A DNA stretch of 6,803 bases, taken from the NCBI GenBank assembly GCA_020850375.1, contig JADZET010000170.1, positions 1 through 6,803 of the forward strand. The letters run 5' to 3'. Every line of letters begins with the position of its first letter. The stretch's first letter is position 1. Below the pieces are notes generated by a model that saw nothing but the letters and a program-made list of their open reading frames with translations, was not told where the DNA came from and searched no databases. Positions 1 through 5,492 of this stretch are shown one piece after another. This DNA comes from Phycisphaeraceae bacterium (GTDB lineage Bacteria; Planctomycetota; Phycisphaerae; Phycisphaerales; Phycisphaeraceae). The translations under genes and the position numbers were made by a program.

Positions 1-1089
1 GACCATCTGGCGGGCTTCCTGGAAGACCTCCTGCTCGACCTTGCGGCGTCGGTCGTTCTCCTTGCAGAGGAACTCGGCGATGCGGAGTCCCTCGTCGGGG
101 CCGGCCTCGGTGAGCAGCTTCAGGGCGTCGCCGGCGTGGCCCATGCGGCCGCAGGCGTTGATGCGCGGGCCCAGGACGAAGCCGACGTGGAAGGCGTCGA
201 TCTTTTCGTCGCGGAGGTTCGAGACGTCGATCAGGGCGTTGAGGCCGGGCAGGCCGGTGCGTTTGATCTGGCCCAGGCCGAAGGTGGTCAGGACGCGGTT
301 CTCGCCGACGAGGGGGACGACGTCGGCGACGGTGCCCAGGGCGGCGAGGCTGACCATGTCCAGGAGGGTGCGGCGGAAGACGTCGGGCAGGCGGTCGCTG
401 CCGCAGTGGCGACGGGCCCACTGCCAGGCGAGCTTGAGGGCGACGCCCGCGCCGCAGAGTTCGCCGAAGGGGTAAGGCTTGTCGCTCCCGGGCAGTCGCG
501 GGTGGACGATGACCTGGGCCTGGGGGAGGTTGGCGGGGTCGAACTCGTGATGGTCGGTGATGAGCAGTTCGATGCCCGCCTCGGCGGCGGCGCGGGCTGG
601 CTCGAGGCCGGTGATGCCGCAGTCGACGGTGAGGATCAGGGGGCTGCCGTTGCCGGTGGATCGGCCGAGTTCGAGCAGGGCCGGGGTGTTGAGGCCGTAC
701 CCCTCGTCCACACGGTGGGGCAGGTAGCAGCGGACGTCGGCCTTGGCCAGGCGGAGCATGTGCCAGAGGATGGCCGAGGCGCTGATGCCGTCGACGTCGT
801 AGTCGCCGTAGATGACGATGGGCTGGCCGGAGCGGACGGCCTGCTCGAGGCGCTCGGCCGCGGCGTCGCAGCCGGGGAGCAGCGAGGGGTCGTGCAGGTC
901 GGTGAGCTTGGGCTGGAGGAAGGAGCGGGCGTCGTCGGGCGAGGTCAGGCCGCGCCGGCTGAGCAGTTGCGCCAGCAGCCGGGGGACGCCCAGGGCCCGG
1001 CGGAGGTCCTCGGCCGCCTGCTCCTGTCCAGGCTCCGGGGGGGACCAGCACCAGCGTCGGGCGGGGACTTTAACGTTCACGCGGGCCAT
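1..1089 (-). CDS. recJ: Single-stranded-DNA-specific exonuclease RecJ (partial, C-terminus outside window)
   Basis: RecJ is a 5'-3' single-strand DNA exonuclease of the DHH phosphoesterase superfamily, acting in recombination and mismatch or base-excision repair in the cytoplasm. The reverse strand is open from an ATG at 1089-1087 to the window edge, giving 363 residues; RecJ proteins are usually about 560-580 residues, so roughly the last third is missing. Visible motifs, in order: YGDYDVDG (residues 94-101, motif I), VDCGIT (155-160), TDHHE (178-182, the DHH signature), LGTVADVVPL (251-260), and GPRINACGRMGHA (307-319, the conserved stretch leading to the DHHA1 half). These carry the metal-binding Asp and His residues of the family. 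There is no clear Shine-Dalgarno before the ATG, but the N-terminal region (RRWCW, then LLAQLLSRRG and AFLQP-like text) fits RecJ starts. It is transcribed divergently from the pseudopilin gene. The identification is very secure. Confidence 0.97.
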   Translation of the reverse strand, partial: MARVNVKVPARRWCWSPPEPGQEQAAEDLRRALGVPRLLAQLLSRRGLTSPDDARSFLQPKLTDLHDPSLLPGCDAAAERLEQAVRSGQPIVIYGDYDVDGISASAILWHMLRLAKADVRCYLPHRVDEGYGLNTPALLELGRSTGNGSPLILTVDCGITGLEPARAAAEAGIELLITDHHEFDPANLPQAQVIVHPRLPGSDKPYPFGELCGAGVALKLAWQWARRHCGSDRLPDVFRRTLLDMVSLAALGTVADVVPLVGENRVLTTFGLGQIKRTGLPGLNALIDVSNLRDEKIDAFHVGFVLGPRINACGRMGHAGDALKLLTEAGPDEGLRIAEFLCKENDRRRKVEQEVFQEARQMV

Positions 1090-1180
1090 GATAACCAGAG
1101 CGGCCCTGACGACCAGGCAAACTCGGCCGGATCAGCGGGGGCTGCGACCGGTAAATCCGCCTTCAATACCCCGGCTGGGT

Positions 1181-1209
1181 CATTTATTCATGTCAGGGGT
1201 CGATATCAA
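1181..1209 (-). promoter_or_regulatory. Weak candidate promoter for recJ
   Basis: Reading the minus strand, TTGATA (1209-1204, five of six matches to the sigma-70 -35 box) is followed after 17 bases by TAAATG (1186-1181, only three of six matches to the -10 box). Transcription would begin near 1174 and leave a leader of about 85 bases before the recJ ATG. This stretch is AT-richer than its surroundings. The -10 match is poor, so this is a suggestion only. Confidence 0.2.
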
Positions 1210-1266
1210 CCCATGGTCGGCGGATCGCGGGGTGATTTTCTAACCATCCTAGGACGGCGCTATTTT

Positions 1267-1710
1267 ATGCGAAAACATTCATCCAACAGGACGGGGTTCA
1301 CGCTGATCGAGATCCTGATCGTGGTGGTGATCCTGGCCGTGCTGGCGGCGATGGTCATCCCGCAGTTCGGTCAGGCGGCTGAGGACACCCGGGTGAATTC
1401 GATCAAGATGGATCTCTTTCGCATCCGGACCCAGTTGGGCATCTACCGGGAGCAGCACAAGGGCGAATACCCCACGGCGGATGACTTCGTGAGCCAGATG
1501 ATCCTGGCCTCGAACGATCTCGGCGACACCGCCCCTAAGGGCACGGACGGTTATCCTCTGGGACCCTACCTGCTCGATATCCCCATCAACGCCAACAACG
1601 GCCTTACGACTGTCACGCAGGATGAACCAGGGGACATCTCGGGCTGGTACTACGACCAGGCCACGGGCGACTTCCGGGCCAACGACTCGGCCGAATCGAG
1701 ACAGTGGTGA
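1267..1710 (+). CDS. Type II secretion/type IV pilin-like pseudopilin (GspG-like N-terminus)
   Basis: A 147-residue protein with a class III (prepilin) signal. A short basic leader, MRKHSSNRTG, is followed by FTLIEILIVV; cleavage by prepilin peptidase would fall between G10 and F11, with the conserved Glu at mature position 5 (E15). Residues 11-33 form the hydrophobic assembly helix ending in IPQFG. The rest is a small soluble head with acidic residues and a C-terminal segment (GWYYDQATGDFRAND) that resembles GspG-type heads of planctomycetes. An ATG at 1267 is chosen because it gives a normal leader; AGGA at 1251-1254 is a weak ribosome binding site. The open frame continues upstream through the recJ antisense, but that part is not the gene. 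No secretin, ATPase or prepilin peptidase is nearby, so it is an orphan. The class is secure; which machine it serves (secretion, pilus or other) cannot be told. Confidence 0.88.
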   Translation: MRKHSSNRTGFTLIEILIVVVILAVLAAMVIPQFGQAAEDTRVNSIKMDLFRIRTQLGIYREQHKGEYPTADDFVSQMILASNDLGDTAPKGTDGYPLGPYLLDIPINANNGLTTVTQDEPGDISGWYYDQATGDFRANDSAESRQW

Positions 1711-1723
1711 GCGCGGACCGCGC

Positions 1724-1741
1724 GATCCGCCGTGGCGGGTC
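1724..1741. other. Short inverted repeat after the pseudopilin gene
   Basis: GATCCGCC and GGCGGGTC flank a two-base centre; allowing one G-T pair, they can form a compact hairpin with a four-base loop. A partly competing outer pair, CGGACC (1714-1719) with GGTCCG (1738-1743), could extend it in another fold. It sits 14 bases past the pseudopilin stop and could slow or end transcription before the SpoIID gene, but no T-tract follows, so it is not a standard intrinsic terminator. Confidence 0.3.
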
Positions 1742-1799
1742 CGAAGACCGCCAGACGTAAACTCATCCGAAAGCACGTACTTAGCCGACTAGATCACGG

Positions 1800-3137
1800 A
1801 TGATTCCGCTAGGTTCCATCCGTCGGCCAGGCCGGCATGTTGTGACGTTGCGGCCCCTGCACCGGCTGTGGGCGCGGCTGCTCGTTCTCGGCGTGCTGGT
1901 GCTGCTGTCGAGCTGCCGCACGTTGCCGCCGCCGGCCGAAAAGCCCAAGCCCGTGGTCACCGCGGGGCAGGAGCCGGTCGTCCGCGTGCGAATCGGCACG
2001 AGTGTGACCCAGGTGCAGGTCCACGCCAATGGGCCGGTGAGCGTGATGGCCGGCCCGCCCGATTCCCCGCAGAGCACGGCCACGGCGCTGATGCCGCCGG
2101 TGATCGTCCGGCGCGATGCGATCGGCTTTAGCGCCCAGTCGCAGGCCAACGGCCAGATCCTGCGCTGGCGGACGGACAGCGTGACCGTCGCCCCCCCTGC
2201 CGGACAACTGATGCGCGTCAACGGCACGGTCTATCCCGGCAAGCTCGCGGCGGCGATCAACCCCCAGGCCGGCGGGGGCGTGGCCTTCGACCTGGTCAAT
2301 CACGTGGGGATCGAGAGCTATCTTCCGGGGGTCATCGAGCACGAGCTCTACCAGAGCTGGCACCCGCAGACCTTCGCGACCCAGGCGGTGGCGGCTCGCT
2401 CTTACGCTTTGTATCGCCTGAGCCGGACGCCCGTGGGGCGGCACTATGACGTCGAGGCCACCGTGGCGGACCAGATGTACGGCGGCTCGTCCGCGCACGC
2501 CACGGCGGTGCAGGCGGTGCGCGACACGCGGGGGGTGGTGCTGAGCTACCGGGGGCAGATCCTGCCGGCCTACTATTCGAGCAACAACGGGGGGGTGGGG
2601 CAGGACGTGCGGGTGGTCTTTCCCAAGCAACCGGACCTGGCGCCGCTGCGGGGGCTGCCGGTCGACAACTGGGGGGCGACGGGACAGAACTTCTACTGGG
2701 GACCGATCCGGCGCGACGTGGGCGAGGTGTCGGCCCGGATCGCCGCATGGGGTCGGTCCAAGGGTCATCCGGTGGCGGGCCTGCGGACGCTCGCCCGCGT
2801 GCGGATCAGCGCCGTCAACGCGGGGGGGCGCCCCACGGCCTTTGCGCTGACGGACACCGCCGGGCGCAGCTACACGCTCGGGGCTGAGGAGTTCCGCTTC
2901 GCGTGCAACCAGACGGCGGCGGGGCTGGGCGAGGCGCCGGCGGGGACCAAGCTCAAGAGCAGCTTCGTGCAGGTGGCGGTCGAGGGCCGGACGGTGCTGT
3001 TTACCGGCGGCAGAGGGAGCGGGCATGGCGTGGGGATGAGCCAGTGGGGGGCGCAGGCCATGGCCGTGAAGGGATACAAGTTCAACCAGATCCTGGCGTA
3101 TTACTACCCGGGCGCGGACCTCAAGCGCCTATATTAA
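1800..3137 (+). CDS. SpoIID/LytB-domain lipoprotein, probable peptidoglycan-cleaving enzyme
   Basis: A 445-residue exported protein. SpoIID of sporulating Firmicutes is a lytic transglycosylase that cuts denuded glycan strands; homologues in non-sporulators act in cell-wall remodelling. The N-terminus has basic residues, a hydrophobic stretch (27-36) and a lipobox LSSC with the lipidated Cys at 39, followed by a proline-rich linker. The SpoIID domain covers roughly 150-440: ESYLPGVIEHEL (172-183, with E182 aligned by eye to the catalytic Glu region), QAVAARSYALY (195-205), DQMYGG, AYYSSNNGG (257-265) and the hallmark C-terminal GSGHGVGMSQWGAQA (406-420) with YYYPGADL. Residues 50-150 are a less conserved N-terminal region. 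The ATG at 1800 lacks a clear Shine-Dalgarno; GTG at 1842 (codon 15) would give a more typical 24-residue lipoprotein leader and is a real alternative. It lies 89 bases after the pseudopilin gene and 48 before the small membrane protein gene. Confidence 0.9.
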   Translation: MIPLGSIRRPGRHVVTLRPLHRLWARLLVLGVLVLLSSCRTLPPPAEKPKPVVTAGQEPVVRVRIGTSVTQVQVHANGPVSVMAGPPDSPQSTATALMPPVIVRRDAIGFSAQSQANGQILRWRTDSVTVAPPAGQLMRVNGTVYPGKLAAAINPQAGGGVAFDLVNHVGIESYLPGVIEHELYQSWHPQTFATQAVAARSYALYRLSRTPVGRHYDVEATVADQMYGGSSAHATAVQAVRDTRGVVLSYRGQILPAYYSSNNGGVGQDVRVVFPKQPDLAPLRGLPVDNWGATGQNFYWGPIRRDVGEVSARIAAWGRSKGHPVAGLRTLARVRISAVNAGGRPTAFALTDTAGRSYTLGAEEFRFACNQTAAGLGEAPAGTKLKSSFVQVAVEGRTVLFTGGRGSGHGVGMSQWGAQAMAVKGYKFNQILAYYYPGADLKRLY

Positions 3138-3145
3138 GGGTGGCG

Positions 3146-3161
3146 GCGGGCCTTCGGCCGC
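3146..3161 (+). other. GC-rich hairpin just after the SpoIID-like gene
   Basis: GCGG and CC (with one bulged G) pair with GG and CCGC around a TTC loop, starting eight bases after the stop codon. A simpler fold is GGCC (3149-3152) with GGCC (3156-3159). No T-tract follows, so it may be a transcript-stabilising or attenuating element rather than a full terminator; the next gene starts only 25 bases later. Confidence 0.3.
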
Positions 3162-3185
3162 ATGCATGGGGGGAGACGGTTTATC

Positions 3186-3392
3186 ATGCCCAGCACGTCC
3201 GCTCTGATCGCGATGATCCTGTTCAGCGTCATCGGCATGGCGGCGTTCACGTACGGCAAGAAACAGGCGGCCTGGCAGTCGATGGTCCTGGGGGTGGCGT
3301 TGATGTGCTATCCCTACTTCGTCTCCACGACGTGGCTGCTGTACGGCATCGGCACGGCGCTGACGGCGGCGCTGTTCGTCTTCCGCGGCTGA
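3186..3392 (+). CDS. Small two-helix membrane protein of unknown function (68 aa)
   Basis: The protein reads MPSTSALIAM..., with two predicted membrane helices at about residues 4-21 and 47-64 and a polar, basic turn after the first helix (YGKKQAAWQS). The pattern IGMAAFTYGKK, then LMCYPYFV, then a second hydrophobic segment with an IG, ending in a short FRG tail, resembles a widespread family of 60-70 residue proteins that databases often label, without experimental support that I know of, as an amino acid transport protein. I do not assign a function. The ATG at 3186 is preferred over the one at 3162 because GGGGGAG (3169-3175) sits about ten bases upstream as a ribosome binding site, and the family normally begins right before the first helix. 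It follows the SpoIID-like gene closely on the same strand and may be co-transcribed with it. Confidence 0.75.
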   Translation: MPSTSALIAMILFSVIGMAAFTYGKKQAAWQSMVLGVALMCYPYFVSTTWLLYGIGTALTAALFVFRG

Positions 3393-3434
3393 CCCCCCCG
3401 GAAACCGATCGCGGGAGTCGATTCCGGAAGGGGG
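3393..3434 (+). terminator. Long stem-loop directly after the small membrane protein gene (terminator-like)
   Basis: Starting at the base after the stop codon, CCCCC (3393-3397) and CCGGAA (3398-3403) pair with TTCCGG (3422-3427) and GGGGG (3430-3434), with an AA bulge on the 3' side, giving 11 base pairs. The 18-base loop can form a further short CGA/TCG helix. There is no T-tract after it, so it is a weak intrinsic terminator at best; it could also protect the 3' end of the upstream transcript. It separates this gene from the antiporter gene. Confidence 0.4.
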
Positions 3435-3469
3435 AACGGACGGGGCCGGCGGTCGGAGGCGTCATATCA

Positions 3470-3498
3470 TTGTGGCGTTGTCGGTGATGCAGTAGCAT
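3470..3498 (+). promoter_or_regulatory. Weak candidate promoter for the antiporter gene
   Basis: TTGTGG (3470-3475) and TAGCAT (3493-3498) are separated by 17 bases and match the sigma-70 boxes at three and four of six positions. The stretch is AT-richer than the surrounding DNA. If real, transcription would start near 3505, leaving only about eight bases before the ATG at 3513 and making the second ATG at 3534 the likelier start. Confidence 0.28.
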
Positions 3499-3512
3499 GC
3501 GATGGTTTTTCC

Positions 3513-5291
3513 ATGGCCCTGGGGTCTGTTTGCATGACTGACATCCATTGGGGATTGACGCTGGCTGAGGGGAACCTTTCAACGGGTGACGTGGCGGCGT
3601 TGTTCCTGTCGCTGGCGGTGCTGCTGGGGCTGGCCAGGCTGCTGGGCGAGCAGGCGCAGCGCTGGGGGCAACCGGCGATCCTGGGCGAGATCCTCGCGGG
3701 GGTGCTGCTGGGGCCGACGGTGCTCGGGGCCCTTTCGCCGTCGTTCCACGCGATGATCGCGCCGATCGAGGGGCCGGTGCGGTCGGCGCTCGACGGGCTG
3801 TTCGTGCTGTCGGCGGCGCTGCTGCTGCTGGTGGCGGGGTTGGAGGTCGAGCTGTCGACGGTCTGGCGGCAGGGCAAGTCGGCGCTGAGCGTGGGGCTGT
3901 GGGCGGTGGCGATCCCGTTCGTGCTGGGGTCGTCGCTGGGCTGGTTCCTGCCGGGGGCGGTGGGGATGCAGACGCCGGTGTCGGCCGAGCAGCAGTGGCC
4001 CTTTGCGCTGTTCATGGGCGTGGCATTGTCCATCACCGCGCTGCCGGTGATCGCCAAGATCCTGATGGACATGAACCTGGCCAAGAGCGACATCGGGGTG
4101 ATCGTCATCTCGGCGGCGATGCTCAACGACCTGATCGGGTGGCTGGGTTTCGCCCTGCTGCTGGCGATGATCAGCCCGCAGGGGGCCGGTGCGGCGGGCC
4201 TGTCGGGGGTGGGGCTGACGGTGGTGCTGACGCTGCTGTTCGTGGGGCTGATGCTCACGGTCGGGCGATGGCTCTTCCACCGCGTGCTGCCGCACCTTCA
4301 GGCGCACTGGTCGTGGCCGGGGGGCGTGCTGGGATTCATCATCGTGATGGCCTTCCTGGGGGCGGCGGCGACGGAGGCGATGGGGATCCACGCGATCTTC
4401 GGGGCGTTCATCGCGGGGATCGCCATCGGCGATTCGCGTCACCTGCGCGAGCGGACGCGCGAGACGGTGAATCAGTTCATCTCGTATGTGTTCGCGCCGT
4501 TGTTCTTCGTGAGCATCGGGCTGCGGGTGAACTTCCTCGACGCCTTTGACCCGGTGGCGGTGGCGGTGGTGCTGGTGGTGGCGGTGACGGGGAAGCTGAC
4601 GGCCGGCTTCCTCGGGGCCCGGCTGGCGGGGATCTCGCGACGCGAGAGCGCGGCGATCGGGTTCGGCATGAGCGCCCAGGGGGCGATGGGGATCATCCTG
4701 GGTCAGCTGGCGCTGCAGGCGGAGTTGATCCACGAGCGGACGTTCGTGGCCATCGTGGTCATGGCCCTGGTGACGAGCCTGATCGCGGGGCCGGCCATCG
4801 AGCGGCTGCTCGAGCGCAAGCAGCGCCGCAAGCTCGGCGACCTCTTGACCGAGCGGCACTTCATCTCGCGGATGAGCTCGGCCACGGCGCGGCAGGCGAT
4901 CGCGGAGCTGTCCGAGCGGGCGGCGACGCTGACGAAGTTCAGCAAGGAGGCGATCTTCGACGCGGCCTGGGCCCGCGAGCAGATCGTGCGGACCGGCCTG
5001 GGTCACGGCCTGGCCATGCCGCACGCGCGGCTGGCGGGGCTGGACAAATCGCTGATGGTCGTCGGCCGGGACGTCGAGGGGATCGACTTCGACGCCCCGG
5101 ACGGGCAGAATGCCCGCTTCGTCTGCCTGCTGTTGACGCCGGCGGATGATCCCTCGGCCCAGCTGGAACTGATGGCGCTCCTGGCCAAGTCCCTGGCCAG
5201 CGAGGAGGCCCGGCAGCACGCGCTCGAGGCCTCGAACTTTACGGAGTTCCTCGCGGCGCTGACGGTGTCGTCGACGCGGGCGGAGGAATGA
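3513..5291 (+). CDS. CPA2-type cation:proton antiporter with C-terminal PTS EIIA domain
   Basis: A 592-residue inner-membrane protein in two parts. Residues about 25-430 are a Na+/H+ exchanger domain of the monovalent cation:proton antiporter-2 family, with 12-13 membrane helices. Visible marks are LGEILAGVLLGPTVLG (57-72), SITALPVIAKIL (173-184), LNDLIGW (204-210, with N205-D206 at the expected ion-binding helix) and VTGKLTAGF (358-366, with K361 in the position of the conserved helix-10 Lys). An Asn-Asp pair rather than Asp-Asp is typical of electroneutral exchangers, so electroneutral exchange is an inference. Residues about 441-589 form an EIIA domain of the fructose/mannitol/Ntr type; TGLGHGLAMPHARL (494-507) holds the phosphorylatable His504. 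There is no RCK/TrkA-N domain as in KefB or KefC. Start: ATG 3513 gives full length; ATG 3534 (MTDIHWG) is equally plausible. The ion and any phosphoryl donor are not known from sequence. Confidence 0.9.
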   Translation: MALGSVCMTDIHWGLTLAEGNLSTGDVAALFLSLAVLLGLARLLGEQAQRWGQPAILGEILAGVLLGPTVLGALSPSFHAMIAPIEGPVRSALDGLFVLSAALLLLVAGLEVELSTVWRQGKSALSVGLWAVAIPFVLGSSLGWFLPGAVGMQTPVSAEQQWPFALFMGVALSITALPVIAKILMDMNLAKSDIGVIVISAAMLNDLIGWLGFALLLAMISPQGAGAAGLSGVGLTVVLTLLFVGLMLTVGRWLFHRVLPHLQAHWSWPGGVLGFIIVMAFLGAAATEAMGIHAIFGAFIAGIAIGDSRHLRERTRETVNQFISYVFAPLFFVSIGLRVNFLDAFDPVAVAVVLVVAVTGKLTAGFLGARLAGISRRESAAIGFGMSAQGAMGIILGQLALQAELIHERTFVAIVVMALVTSLIAGPAIERLLERKQRRKLGDLLTERHFISRMSSATARQAIAELSERAATLTKFSKEAIFDAAWAREQIVRTGLGHGLAMPHARLAGLDKSLMVVGRDVEGIDFDAPDGQNARFVCLLLTPADDPSAQLELMALLAKSLASEEARQHALEASNFTEFLAALTVSSTRAEE

Positions 5292-5326
5292 CTACACTGG
5301 CCGATCGTCGGACGAAGCTTTCGGGA

Positions 5327-5399
5327 CGCGCCCGGGAGGATTCGAACCTCCGACCTGCGGTTTAGGAAACCGCTGCTCTATCCTCTGAGCTACGAGCGC
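5327..5399 (-). tRNA. tRNA-Arg, anticodon CCU
   Basis: A complete 73-base cloverleaf on the minus strand. The acceptor stem pairs GCGCTCG with CGGGCGC (one G-T pair); the D arm is GCTC/GAGC around AGAGGATA; the anticodon arm is GCGGT/ACCGC with loop TTCCTAA; the T arm is GGAGG/CCTCC with loop TTCGAAT. The anticodon CCT is at 5366-5364 and reads the arginine codon AGG. The discriminator base is G, and the following TCC shows that CCA is not encoded and must be added by the nucleotidyltransferase. The variable region is five bases, so it is a class I tRNA. It runs towards the antiporter gene, whose stop is 35 bases away. Confidence 0.96.
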
Positions 5400-5402
5400 T
5401 CG

Positions 5403-5419
5403 GTGCGGCCGGGCCGCAC
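5403..5419. repeat. Perfect 7-bp inverted repeat at the tRNA 5' side
   Basis: GTGCGGC and GCCGCAC flank a CGG centre, three bases from the mature tRNA 5' end on its upstream side. On the tRNA transcript this would be a tight hairpin in the 5' leader, just ahead of the RNase P cleavage point. It is symmetrical, so it could also act on plus-strand transcripts leaving the antiporter gene. No T-tract follows on the plus strand. Confidence 0.55.
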
Positions 5420-5425
5420 GGCTCA

Positions 5426-5431
5426 ATTCTA
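5426..5431 (-). promoter_or_regulatory. Candidate -10 box for the tRNA-Arg gene
   Basis: The minus strand reads TAGAAT here, five of six matches to the sigma-70 -10 box, in a small AT-rich island. Transcription would start near 5419 and give a leader of about 20 bases that includes the inverted repeat. No good -35 box is seen 16-18 bases upstream, so the call is tentative. Confidence 0.35.
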
Positions 5432-5492
5432 ACCGGGTTCGATGACGGCGTGATGGGCCGCCACCGCGCCCCGGCCCAACGGATCAAGACCC

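Noticed and set aside
136..1266. Long plus-strand open frame running through recJ antisense and joining the pseudopilin in frame
   Set aside because: Its translation is low-complexity Ala/Gly/Asp/Val text typical of the antisense of a GC-rich gene, while the minus strand encodes textbook RecJ motifs. The in-frame join to the pseudopilin is chance; only the part from 1267 has coding character.
1809..3026. Minus-strand 405-residue open frame opposite the SpoIID-like gene
   Set aside because: The product is rich in Arg, His and Pro with no domain; it is a GC-rich antisense shadow of a well-supported gene.
3579..5219. Minus-strand 546-residue open frame opposite the antiporter gene
   Set aside because: The translation is a run of Arg, His, Gln and Asp with no motif; it arises from the biased third positions of the antiporter codons.
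5327..5399. tRNA-Arg as an integration site for a mobile element
   Set aside because: No integrase, no second copy of the tRNA 3' end and no foreign-looking genes are seen on either side.
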